Of a stretch of 29,676 nt of DNA, positions 19,976 to 27,686 are shown piece by piece. How positions within the stretch are numbered: the stretch's first letter is position 1; every line of letters begins with the position of its first letter. The stretch is from a virus, in IMG/VR virus record IMGVR_UViG_3300034106_000793, positions 1 through 29,676 of that record; one strand, given 5' to 3'. The position numbers and the translations under genes were made by a program. The notes under the pieces were generated by a model. The model searched no databases. It was given only the letters and a program-made list of their open reading frames with translations, and was not told where the DNA came from.

Positions 19976-21252
19976 TCAGCAATCTCCTTCATCGCCGGCT
20001 TCCAATGCGACTCAAACACAGCATCAGCCTCATAACGCTTCGCAAAGTCAACAGCCTTCTTAGAACGGCCACGACCACGGGCATACGCCTGCTCCAACGC
20101 ATCCAAAATGCTCGGCACCGAAGGCGTCAAAAACCACGACTTCTGAGCAGCATCCCAAAACGGCTGACCCTCCACAACCCAACCATCCCCAACCAACTCC
20201 GGCTGAGCCGTAAAGTTCGAGACGACAACGGGCGTACCACACGCCTGAGCCTCCACCACAGGGATACCGAAGCCCTCCCCCATGCTGGCAGCCAGAAGCA
20301 CGTCAGCGCCGCTGTAGAGGGCTGCCATAGCGTTCTGGGGCAAACCTAGACGGTAGAGGTAGGCGTCGGCATATTTGATGCGATGCGGCTCAATACCGCA
20401 CATCTCAGCCAACTCTTTCAAGTTGATACCACCAGCCGACCCCATCTCCTCAGAATGCATGTACAGGACTGCGTCCGGGTGTTTCTGGGCAAACATGCTG
20501 AACGCCATAAAGTTCTCAGCGAACGCCTTGCGTGGCGGATAGACACCCTTGTTCGCTGCGGTCATCATGACCACAAACTGATCCTCAGCAAACCCCATGA
20601 TTTCACGGCCAGTGATTGACTTGCCACTCTGGTCTTTGATGTTTGGCGTCGGCTTGAACACCGACTCGATACCGTGAGGAACATACAGGCTGCGAATCCC
20701 TAACTGCTCCAACATGCGAGCACCGAACTGGCTCATCGCAATAGGCATCACATTCGGACGTTGACAAAACGCAGCAACCTCCGGCGGACACGGCTGGTGA
20801 TCCACCGGCACCCACGACGCAATGTTCGGAACCTTGTCCAGGTTCGGGGCCTTCAACACCCACACGTCAAACAACGTCATCAGCAACTTGGGCAGATTTG
20901 TTGCCTGAGTCCACTCCATCCAATGCGCAACGACCACATCGTCGCTATATGCACTCATTCCCCTCGGGTAGATTTTGATGCCGTTCCACGTCGACGTTGA
21001 CCCTTCGAGCCCGTAGATTGCGTGGATTGCGATTTCGTGCCCGTCTTTGATGAGCCTTTGGACCGCTTGCTGGGTTTGTTGGCCGTAGCCCGTTCCCGCC
21101 CACGGGGCGTTCGAGTACCAGAGGGCTCGGACTGCGTCCGAGGATCTACGACTGACTCCTCTGGTAAGTGTGCTGCGCCCCGTTGCAAGAGCAGGATCGC
21201 CGTCGGGTCGGGTAAGTCCAATGGGACTCCCTTGATGATGATTCGCATTCAC
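19951..21252 (-). CDS. GT4-family glycosyltransferase (GT-B fold)
   Basis: The product is 433 residues from GTG 21252, with GAGGAG before it. The GT-B part begins near residue 43 (ALWYSNAPWAGTGYG), has a YVPHGI turn (190-195), and shows the donor-binding segment GEGFGIPVVEAQACGTPVV (325-343) with the E-x7-E pair E326/E334. No ATG, GTG or TTG occurs between residue 1 and residue 99, so the conserved start of the fold can only be reached from 21252 (or by an unusual start or a frameshift). The first 42 residues look unlike a domain and overlap another frame (20955-21248). It probably acts with the two following GT genes. Confidence 0.82.
   Translation of the reverse strand: MNANHHQGSPIGLTRPDGDPALATGRSTLTRGVSRRSSDAVRALWYSNAPWAGTGYGQQTQQAVQRLIKDGHEIAIHAIYGLEGSTSTWNGIKIYPRGMSAYSDDVVVAHWMEWTQATNLPKLLMTLFDVWVLKAPNLDKVPNIASWVPVDHQPCPPEVAAFCQRPNVMPIAMSQFGARMLEQLGIRSLYVPHGIESVFKPTPNIKDQSGKSITGREIMGFAEDQFVVMMTAANKGVYPPRKAFAENFMAFSMFAQKHPDAVLYMHSEEMGSAGGINLKELAEMCGIEPHRIKYADAYLYRLGLPQNAMAALYSGADVLLAASMGEGFGIPVVEAQACGTPVVVSNFTAQPELVGDGWVVEGQPFWDAAQKSWFLTPSVPSILDALEQAYARGRGRSKKAVDFAKRYEADAVFESHWKPAMKEIAEWCRLSQS
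20955..21248 (-). CDS. 97-residue frame nested in the GT4 gene
   Basis: An ATG at 21248, four bases after the GTG of the GT4 gene, opens a 97-residue frame. The first 40 residues (MRIIIKGVPLDLPDPTAILL, QRGAAHLPEE) look like a real small phage protein with a beta hairpin and helix, similar in style to the 56-residue protein near the major tail gene. From about residue 45 it becomes a Lys/Ser/Thr/Arg-rich tail that is probably only the shadow of the GT4 domain. Both starts share one ribosome binding site. Either the two are dual-coded, or an ancestral short gene and the GT4 gene have been fused by indels. Confidence 0.5.
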   Translation of the reverse strand: MRIIIKGVPLDLPDPTAILLLQRGAAHLPEESVVDPRTQSEPSGTRTPRGRERATANKPSKRSKGSSKTGTKSQSTQSTGSKGQRRRGTASKSTRGE

Positions 21253-21294
21253 GCAGTCTCCTCTCGCAGGTAGCAGGTTGTTCTATCAAGTGTA

Positions 21295-21335
21295 GATGGG
21301 CCGAGGCGACCCTGCGTGTTTCGCCCCGACCCATC
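21295..21335 (-). terminator. Strong hairpin after the capsid gene
   Basis: A 15-bp stem (21295-21309 with 21321-21335), two of the pairs being G-U, encloses an 11-base loop about 45 bases after the capsid stop. No U tract follows. Such hairpins after phage capsid genes often act as partial terminators or protect the 3' end of the capsid message, which would keep capsid expression above that of the glycosyltransferases downstream. Confidence 0.55.
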
Positions 21336-21380
21336 CAACTTTTGTAGCCCCAATCAAGGGACTTCTTCAACTTGGCTGAA

Positions 21381-22559
21381 TCAGCTGTTGTTGATGAAGT
21401 ACTTGATGTGGCTTGGTTGTGGCAGGTTACCGTCCACACGCATTGACGCACGGAAGGTGACGAGGTCCGCATTGAATGCGTAGTCGTCGCTGCGATCCAA
21501 ACGGAGACCGCCAGCCATACGGACGTAGTAGCTGGGGAGGTGTCCGAACAGGACTGACTTGGCTGCCGAAGCCTGCGAGGCCATTGCTGGGTTCTCGTAG
21601 ACCGGGAAGTTGAGGACCTGGTCGTTGCCATCTGCCAGCGCTGGGCTGAAGATGTAGTAACCAGCAGTGTCCTTCAACTTACGGACAGCACCCAGGGATG
21701 CGGTGTTCATCATCCAGCCGACTGAAGGCAGACGCCGCGCCGCGCCATCAAGGCTGTACGCCAAATCAATGAGATTGTCTGCGGTGAAGAGTCCACCTGC
21801 GACGGTTCCGAGCACGCCCGAACCTGCGGCAGCAACGACACCCTTCGGCTGGGTTGTACCAGTTCCGACGGTGAGTGCGTTGTTGACGGCGAAGCCGATT
21901 GCGTTTCCGGTTTGCGTGGCAAGGAAGCTCAAGATGTCAACACCCGAGTCTTCGATGAGTTCACGGCTCAACTGCACCAGGAACGAGTACTTGTAAGCAC
22001 CCAAGGTGATGAAGCTGTTGAACGTCGGGTCGGACTCGCTGATGGCTGAGCCTTCAGCGGTGATTGCCGCCGTTGACCAACCAGCCTGCGATGGAATCTG
22101 GAGGTTCTCGCCACCGGCAGTGCGCAGCACTGTGGAGGTGTCAAGCATTGGGCCGACAAGGCGAGCCTGCGCAATGACCTGGTCGTAGAACGACGTTGGT
22201 ACTGGTGCGCCGGTGGATGCCTTGGTGACGTCACGCTGCTCGAAGGTGAACGAACGGGTTTCGCCACGAGCCATCGAACGGAGCACGTCTGCGTCGGTTG
22301 ACACAGCCTTGGCCGTTGGACGTACTTGGCCGGAGATTTCACGGGTTGCCGCTTCAATCTTGGCCTCACGCTCTGCATCAGCCTTGAGGGCTTCGATGCG
22401 TGCAGCACGCTCGCTGAGTTCGTCGTTCATCTTCTTGTACGACGCTTCTTCTTCGGAGGTCAGGTCACGCTTCTCGGCAGCAGCCGTGTCGAGAAGAGCT
22501 TTCGCTGCTTCCCAAGTGCGCTGACGCTGTTCGACCTGACGGTCAATATATTCCTTCAT
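21381..22559 (-). CDS. Major capsid protein, HK97 fold
   Basis: The product is 392 residues from the ATG at 22559 with AAAGGA about ten bases upstream. Residues 1-75 are a charged coiled coil (MKEYIDRQVEQRQRTWEAAK and onward), the delta/scaffold region normally cut off by the protease. A Gly/Thr linker near 110-120 probably holds the cut. The rest is the HK97-type shell domain, with VPTSFYDQVI, LQIPSQAGWSTAAITAEGSA and YKYSFLVQLSRELIEDS, and the C-terminal strand AFNADLVTFRASMRVDG. It follows the protease gene as usual. Confidence 0.92.
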   Translation of the reverse strand: MKEYIDRQVEQRQRTWEAAKALLDTAAAEKRDLTSEEEASYKKMNDELSERAARIEALKADAEREAKIEAATREISGQVRPTAKAVSTDADVLRSMARGETRSFTFEQRDVTKASTGAPVPTSFYDQVIAQARLVGPMLDTSTVLRTAGGENLQIPSQAGWSTAAITAEGSAISESDPTFNSFITLGAYKYSFLVQLSRELIEDSGVDILSFLATQTGNAIGFAVNNALTVGTGTTQPKGVVAAAGSGVLGTVAGGLFTADNLIDLAYSLDGAARRLPSVGWMMNTASLGAVRKLKDTAGYYIFSPALADGNDQVLNFPVYENPAMASQASAAKSVLFGHLPSYYVRMAGGLRLDRSDDYAFNADLVTFRASMRVDGNLPQPSHIKYFINNS

Positions 22560-22650
22560 TTGAGTGAATGTCCTTTCTTGGACGGTTTTGGGGTACGCAA
22601 GGATTTGGTATCGCACCCAGCGAGGCTCCTCAACTGGCAGTAGCAGCGGC

Positions 22651-22671
22651 TCCGCACATCAACTGTGCGAA
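22651..22671 (-). other. Hairpin between protease and capsid genes
   Basis: TCCGCACA (22651-22658) pairs with TGTGCGAA (22664-22671), six strong pairs plus two weaker ones, around a 5-base loop just after the protease stop. The gap to the capsid start is 117 bases and contains no gene that I can support. It may be a processing site or partial terminator. Confidence 0.35.
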
Positions 22672-22676
22672 GAATC

Positions 22677-23384
22677 CTAGGCGATGGTCTTCAGCAAATC
22701 AAGTTGCTTCTGCAACACACCGATTCGAGATGGTGCAGCTTCGGGTTGTTTGCGCAACTTGGCAACAACATCACTCAACAAACCTGCCTGATCGTCATCC
22801 AACTCCGAACCAGATTCCAGCATCGTGATTGCGACAGCCAGTTTGTCTGCGTCAACTTGTGCACGCTGAGCCAAAGTGTCAAGACTGCGCACGCTGGCAG
22901 AGGTGGCTGCGTATGCCGGGAAACCAGTCACCACAGAAACCTCATACAGTTTCACTTCCTTCAGTTCACGAACATTGCCATCATTTGACCATTGGTCGCC
23001 ACGAGCAGGGACAGAGAAACCGAACGACATTGAGTCCACATCGCCACGCTTGATGAGCGTTGACAAGTCACGCCCAACTGTGGTGTCTGGCAAATCGGCA
23101 TCAACTTTCAGACCACGCTCATCTTCTTCAAGACGCAACGTCTTGGCACGAGTTGTCGCCAACAGCATTGACGAGTCGTGGTTGAGGTACATGCGCACAT
23201 TGTTTCGTGAACGCAACGACTTTCTGAATGCACCAGGCAAAATGCGTTCCGTGAACGGCAACGGTTCTGAGTCAGAGTTGAAGACTGCGGCATAACCACT
23301 GAATGCCATGCCGTCACCGGCTGGACCTTCACGCAACTCAAACTGGTTGACAGTAAGGCGGCGGGTCTCAATCTTCTCAGTCAT
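22677..23384 (-). CDS. Prohead maturation protease, HK97/S78 family
   Basis: The product is 235 residues from ATG 23384. FSGYAAVFNSDSEPLPFTER (28-47) and ILPGAF (48-53) are typical. YLNHDSS (66-72) carries catalytic H69, and VDSMSFGF (116-123) carries the active Ser (S118 or S120). The C-terminal 65 residues form a helical tail (VVAKLRKQPEAAPSRIGVL). It processes the coiled-coil part of the capsid protein during head assembly. It lies directly upstream of the capsid gene. Confidence 0.9.
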   Translation of the reverse strand: MTEKIETRRLTVNQFELREGPAGDGMAFSGYAAVFNSDSEPLPFTERILPGAFRKSLRSRNNVRMYLNHDSSMLLATTRAKTLRLEEDERGLKVDADLPDTTVGRDLSTLIKRGDVDSMSFGFSVPARGDQWSNDGNVRELKEVKLYEVSVVTGFPAYAATSASVRSLDTLAQRAQVDADKLAVAITMLESGSELDDDQAGLLSDVVAKLRKQPEAAPSRIGVLQKQLDLLKTIA

Positions 23385-23412
23385 GGCAACCAATGCTAGT
23401 AGGGGACTGATG

Positions 23413-24528
23413 CTACTTGTCCAAGAGTAGGCGAGACAAACGAGTCAAGGTCTTGAAGTAGCCGAGGCGGCCTTCTTCTTCTCGGACACGTTCTGCTTGA
23501 CGCTCAAACCATTGCATCGCAGGACTCGGATCTAGCGGGTTGATTCCCCACAGGTAGAACGCCACCGCACCAGCACCGGGGAACATGTCGTTGTTGGCGT
23601 CGGAGTTTTGTGGGGCTTCCAAGTCGACGAGATGTCGAGCACCCCAGGCGTTTGCCCTGATGACTTTGTCTTCGGTGATTCTACCTGCGGCCATGTCACG
23701 AGCTTCACGGATGGTGCGAGCCACAAGCCCGTCACCGCCGAGTCCTTGACCGTAGTAGTCCAAACCTTTTCTGGCTGCCGCCCGCACATATTCGGGGACA
23801 TCAAATGAGAGTTGGCGGTAGATGTTGATGCCTGGGTCGTAGTAGTAGGGGTTTTCTGAACTGACGTTGCCGATCTGAACGGTTTGTCCAGGGTTCTCAT
23901 TTGGCAGTCCACTGACGGGTTCCCATGCGTTGCAGTAGTACGACGGCGCCACCAACGCTTCCCATCTCAGGCAATAGAAATCTTTGTAGTAGCCGCAGTT
24001 GCCACAGTTGTGGTTGGCTGGCACGTCGGCTGTGACGGCAGGACGATAGTTGTCGGGTAGTTCCCGATCCTCCATGTCGTCCTCATCTTCGCCCTCTGGC
24101 TCATCCTCTGGTTCTTCCAATTCCCCGATTCGAGTGAGGGTGGAGAACTTGTGGCCGACGATGACATCGGTGTCTTCCCAGCCACCTTCAACTTGTTGAT
24201 ATATCTGGATTAGGGCCACCGGGTCATCTTCTGAGGCTTCCAACTCAAAGTCGGTACCTGGCACCCGCACCTTGCCCGAACGGAAGATTTCCTGAATCTC
24301 GCCACGAGCACGACCACCCGAACTATTCCACGAAACATAGTCACCCACCTGCAACTCATCAGGACGAGCACGCTCGCCACCCGGCTCCATCTCCTCAGCA
24401 ATAGAGACCGCAACCATCTGGTCAATGGCCGCCTGCTTCGTGGTATGGCAACCGATGACCTCACCGTCATCTTTCTCAACTGCCCAACCTGAACAGTTGG
24501 CATTGGAATCAGAAATGAAGTACGGCAT
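23413..24528 (-). CDS. Tudor-like and Cys-cluster head-region protein
   Basis: The product is 371 residues from ATG 24528. Residues 59-134 (LQVGDYVSWNSSGGRARGEI and on to FSTLTRI) match the HVA1/DUF2945 Tudor-like domain. An acidic linker (135-158) follows. C175, C178, C186 and C199 form a CxxC-x7-C-x12-C cluster like the HiPIP-type motifs reported in phage head-region proteins. The C-terminal part contains ARKGLDYYGQGLGGDGLVA, EDKVIRANAWGARHLVDLEA and PGAGAVAFYLWG, a domain seen next to prohead proteases in aquatic phages. It could be a virion or head-assembly protein binding metal or nucleic acid. The combination of parts is unusual. Confidence 0.65.
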   Translation of the reverse strand: MPYFISDSNANCSGWAVEKDDGEVIGCHTTKQAAIDQMVAVSIAEEMEPGGERARPDELQVGDYVSWNSSGGRARGEIQEIFRSGKVRVPGTDFELEASEDDPVALIQIYQQVEGGWEDTDVIVGHKFSTLTRIGELEEPEDEPEGEDEDDMEDRELPDNYRPAVTADVPANHNCGNCGYYKDFYCLRWEALVAPSYYCNAWEPVSGLPNENPGQTVQIGNVSSENPYYYDPGINIYRQLSFDVPEYVRAAARKGLDYYGQGLGGDGLVARTIREARDMAAGRITEDKVIRANAWGARHLVDLEAPQNSDANNDMFPGAGAVAFYLWGINPLDPSPAMQWFERQAERVREEEGRLGYFKTLTRLSRLLLDK

Positions 24529-24791
24529 TACGGCGTGATGTGCAACCAAGTAACAGTGTGATTGGATTTCGTTGAGATTGCGTAGATGACGGTGTCCGCA
24601 TAAATCGTCAACTCCACATCACCACTCTTAGGAATGCCGTGACCATTTGATGTCGTGACAGCCTCACCGCCGACATACACCGTGTTCGTGTTGTCTTGAT
24701 TTACAACGTGAATCACACCAGGCTGCGCCCGTGACGGATTGAGAACAGTCGCCACAGTTCCAACAGTTACTTGACCTTGATACACAGCCAT
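24528..24791 (-). CDS. Small beta-rich virion protein (putative)
   Basis: The product is 87 residues, starting MAVYQGQVTVGTVATVLNPS. Alternating strands (GVIHVVNQDNTNTVYVGGEA, VELTIYADTVIYAIS) with few charges and an HTVTWLHITP end suggest a small decoration or fibre-base protein on the capsid or portal side. GAGGT precedes the ATG at 24791. The stop overlaps the next start as TAATG. The family is not certain. Confidence 0.6.
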   Translation of the reverse strand: MAVYQGQVTVGTVATVLNPSRAQPGVIHVVNQDNTNTVYVGGEAVTTSNGHGIPKSGDVELTIYADTVIYAISTKSNHTVTWLHITP

Positions 24792-24799
24792 GATTTACC

Positions 24800-25558
24800 T
24801 CAGAGCATCAACACTACTTGCAAGTCATCCTCTTCAGCAGAGAATGCAATCACACCAACAGCCGACGCCTGACAACCAATCACAATCGGCGCCACATACC
24901 CCTCAACAACTCGCACAGGTTCCACAACCATCTCAACAACATCAACAACAGACTCAACCTTCTTGCGAGGCCGTTGACGTCGATACGGATACGGCTGACC
25001 GCCACCATCCGACACAGGCTCAGGCTGAGGCTGAGGCGTCACCGTCCCAACAGCAACACCAACCAAACCACCCAAACCAGCAGACGCAGAACCAATCTCC
25101 GACGCAACACCAACCGCCGACGCATCAACACCACCCAACAAACCCTCACCAGAACCCACCACCGTCAACACACCAGAAGCACTCGACGACACACCACCCA
25201 ACCCGCTCGACGCTGACGCAACCACCGTCACCACACCCGACGCCGAAGCCGTCAACCCACCAAGATCGGAAGAAGCGTCACCGAAATCCTCAATCGTCAC
25301 ATCACTCACATCGGCGAACAGTTCGCCGAGTTCGGCTGATGCCACACCGGTGACAACTGGTGTCACCGTGCCGATGGCTGTGGCTGCTATTGCACCGAGG
25401 TTTGCTGATGCTGTGGCGGTGGTGGTGAAGTTGGCGCCGTCTAGTTTGCCGTCACCGTCAAGCGTTGAGGTGTCAAGGACGAACGCTGGGGATGGGCCGC
25501 CGAGACCGACGTTCTCGTCGTTGAGTTGCGACTGGTCAAGGTAGAACCGTGTGACCAC
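24800..25558 (-). CDS. Repeat-containing structural protein (six ~21-residue repeats)
   Basis: The product is 252 residues from GTG 25558. It begins with two related short motifs, FYLDQSQLNDENVGLG (5-20) and FVLDTSTLDGDGKLDG (26-41). Six repeats follow with the LG pair at residues 54, 77, 99, 120, 141 and 162, so spacing is 23, 22, 21, 21 and 21; a consensus is ASAxLGGLxASAxGVVTVV. Then comes a Pro/Gln-rich hinge with a basic patch (PYRRQRPRKK, 191-200) and a V-rich end. Repeats like this probably form a beta stalk. It sits between portal and protease genes and may be a head fibre or a connector decoration. Confidence 0.65.
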   Translation of the reverse strand: MVTRFYLDQSQLNDENVGLGGPSPAFVLDTSTLDGDGKLDGANFTTTATASANLGAIAATAIGTVTPVVTGVASAELGELFADVSDVTIEDFGDASSDLGGLTASASGVVTVVASASSGLGGVSSSASGVLTVVGSGEGLLGGVDASAVGVASEIGSASAGLGGLVGVAVGTVTPQPQPEPVSDGGGQPYPYRRQRPRKKVESVVDVVEMVVEPVRVVEGYVAPIVIGCQASAVGVIAFSAEEDDLQVVLML

Positions 25559-25568
25559 GGGTGCCTAC

Positions 25569-25952
25569 TTAGGAGGCGAGCGTCAACGAGACGTTCAGTG
25601 AACCTGACGAGATGGTGAAGGTGTCGCCTGCCGTATAGGCGTTTGCGGTGATCGTTCCTGAGAACAGGAAGTTTCCGGCTGAGACGTTGTCCCATGCGGT
25701 GAAGTGGGTGGCGTCTTGCGAGTCGGCGATGTTCGTCCATGTGAGTGCGCTGTCAGATGCGAGCGCACCCGATGACGCTGCCGAGAACGACGCTTCTTTG
25801 CGGGTCGTTTCCGTTGCCGCATTTGCTGTGCCGTTTGCGCCAGGGTCACCAACATGAAGTTTCACATACACAGCGGCCACAGCGAAAGTGTCATTGTTGC
25901 CCAATGCATCAAGCCACTGGTCTGCCAGATAGGAGCTGATTCCCGTTGCCAT
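25569..25952 (-). CDS. Small virion protein (gp80-like family)
   Basis: The product is 127 residues, starting MATGISSYLADQWLDALGNN. The pattern VYVKLHVGDPGANGTANAA, TRKEASFSAA, LTWTNI, THFTAWDN and FLFSGTITANAYTAGDTFTI is well known to me from actinobacteriophage structural proteins (often named after mycobacteriophage gp80), probably a head- or tail-associated protein. The ATG overlaps the portal stop as TAATG. The exact place in the virion is not known. Confidence 0.7.
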   Translation of the reverse strand: MATGISSYLADQWLDALGNNDTFAVAAVYVKLHVGDPGANGTANAATETTRKEASFSAASSGALASDSALTWTNIADSQDATHFTAWDNVSAGNFLFSGTITANAYTAGDTFTISSGSLNVSLTLAS

Positions 25953-27505
25953 TACTGTTCAGGCCTTTCCGTGATGTGGAGGATTCGACCTTCTGCATCA
26001 CGCTCAACTGTGCGAACAACGGTGCGCTGCTCCGGCACATTGACATTGACAACAGTTTCGGGAATGTTCACAACTGGTGCATCCACTCGAACCGATGGTG
26101 GTGTGACGTGGATGATTTGTTCTGGCATGTTCAAGTTCAACTCTCGTGTCCCGGTGTCATAGACCGTTGCTGGGGCAATCGGGTTGATAGCGGCCACCGG
26201 CTGCAATGCAGCAGTCGGAACACCCGTGTGTTCAATGTCTGGCATGTCGAGAGCTTTCAATACGGCAGCAGGTTGGAAACCTGATGCGATGAGACGTTGT
26301 GCGATAGCCGATTTGCGATCCAAGTCGGCAAGGTTCGCAGCCGTGATGTCAATGTTCGTCAACGGGACTCGATACACATCGCCACCCTCAATCGGGGTCA
26401 TGTCCTCAAATCGGCGCACATCATTCACCGACATGTAGCCGTTATTCAAGCCCGACTGGTAGGAGGCGTTGCGTGCTGCGATGTCGCCACGCAGAAGACC
26501 TGCGGTGGAGAATCGGATGAACGCACGACCAGCCAATAACACGCTGTATTCGGATTCAACCTTCGCCAAAATTGGGGTCAACGAATGAACCAAGAACGAC
26601 AAGTTGTTCGCCTCAACCGACGCATACGACATCGCACCTGGTGTCGTGACACCAATCATCGACGGTGGAACACGGAAGATTCTGGCAATCTCCTCAACAG
26701 CGAACTGTCGAGACTCAATGAACTGCGACTCGTTCGGTGGCACACCAGTCTTCTCAAACGTGGCACCACCAAACAAGATGCCGGGACGATGCGCACGACG
26801 CAACCCCTTGTGCCCATCCTCAAACGCATCCACAAGATTCTTGGCCTGCTCACGAGACAAGTTGCCAGGGAACTGAATGATGCCAGAAGTGTTCGACCCT
26901 TGACCAAAGAAACGGGAGGCGAACTCTTCCAACGCTCGTGCCAAACCGAGATTCTCTTTCATCAAGTCAATTCGTGATTTGCCACGCAACTCACCCGGCA
27001 AAGTCAAGTCACGGATATGAATCATGTCCACATCCTCAATGCGGTCACGAGCCTCATAGACGTAAAAGAGACGTCCGTTGTTGTCTCGACGAATCTCCAC
27101 CACCTGCGGATTCAGCACCGACAACGCCAACACTTCACCATCCTCATCACGAATGATGCGAGTGAACGAGTTGCCGTTCAGCAACAGTGAAACAATCACC
27201 TGCTGAAAGTGATCCTCTTTCGTCACCCCAATATCGGGTGCGTCAAGCCATGCAGGTCGTGGACGATACTGAAGACGCACACCCTCCTGGCGAATATAGG
27301 CATCAACTGGCAGAGTGGAAATCGTGTCGGCAATCAGACGCACACACGCATAGACCGTCCCAATCTTGATGGAATCATCCTGCGTGACATAGACACCAGA
27401 GTTCGTCGTGAACGTGTAGCCGTCACCGAGAGCGAACAACGACTGGAACGAAATTGCACGTTCCTCCTCATTGCCACCACGGCCAACTAGACGGTCAACA
27501 ATCAC
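25952..27505 (-). CDS. Portal protein, HK97 type
   Basis: The product is 517 residues from GTG 27505, with AAGGA upstream and a GTGA overlap with the upstream membrane gene. VYACVRLIADTISTLPVDAY (52-71) is the portal entry motif. LLLNGNSFTRIIRDEDGEVL, a DMIHIRDLTLPGELRGKS segment and EEIARIFRVPPSMIGV follow as in HK97-like portals. The last 80 residues are a Val/Pro-rich extension (VDAPVVNIPETVVNVNVPEQ) beyond the usual core. It forms the dodecamer at the head vertex through which DNA enters. Confidence 0.92.
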   Translation of the reverse strand: MIVDRLVGRGGNEEERAISFQSLFALGDGYTFTTNSGVYVTQDDSIKIGTVYACVRLIADTISTLPVDAYIRQEGVRLQYRPRPAWLDAPDIGVTKEDHFQQVIVSLLLNGNSFTRIIRDEDGEVLALSVLNPQVVEIRRDNNGRLFYVYEARDRIEDVDMIHIRDLTLPGELRGKSRIDLMKENLGLARALEEFASRFFGQGSNTSGIIQFPGNLSREQAKNLVDAFEDGHKGLRRAHRPGILFGGATFEKTGVPPNESQFIESRQFAVEEIARIFRVPPSMIGVTTPGAMSYASVEANNLSFLVHSLTPILAKVESEYSVLLAGRAFIRFSTAGLLRGDIAARNASYQSGLNNGYMSVNDVRRFEDMTPIEGGDVYRVPLTNIDITAANLADLDRKSAIAQRLIASGFQPAAVLKALDMPDIEHTGVPTAALQPVAAINPIAPATVYDTGTRELNLNMPEQIIHVTPPSVRVDAPVVNIPETVVNVNVPEQRTVVRTVERDAEGRILHITERPEQ

Positions 27506-27654
27506 TTCTTATCATCCTTAGTGATTCGAGCCAAACTCCACGCAGACACAAACGCAGCAACACCAATCACAGCAAACCCCAACGCTGGTGCCACCAACCA
27601 TCCTGCAACCACAAGACATACCAATCCAATCAGCTCCAGCCATAAAACTTTCAT
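27502..27654 (-). CDS. 50-residue two-helix membrane protein
   Basis: An ATG at 27654, with AGGAGG five to six bases upstream, opens MKVLWLELIGLVCLVVAGWL, followed by VAPALGFAVIGVAAFVSAW and a basic end RITKDDKK. Two membrane helices joined by a short turn are clear. The stop overlaps the portal start as GTGA, so the pair is coupled. A membrane protein between terminase and portal genes is unusual, although small membrane proteins do occur there in some actinobacteriophages. The function is unknown. Confidence 0.75.
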   Translation of the reverse strand: MKVLWLELIGLVCLVVAGWLVAPALGFAVIGVAAFVSAWSLARITKDDKK

Positions 27655-27686
27655 CCCAGCCTCCTATCGTAGTTGAACCAGCCTAC

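Noticed and set aside
18334-20035. Several plus-strand frames of 170-185 codons opposite the glycosyltransferase genes
   Set aside because: They have His/Arg/Pro-rich compositions typical of the complement of these genes and no ribosome binding sites.
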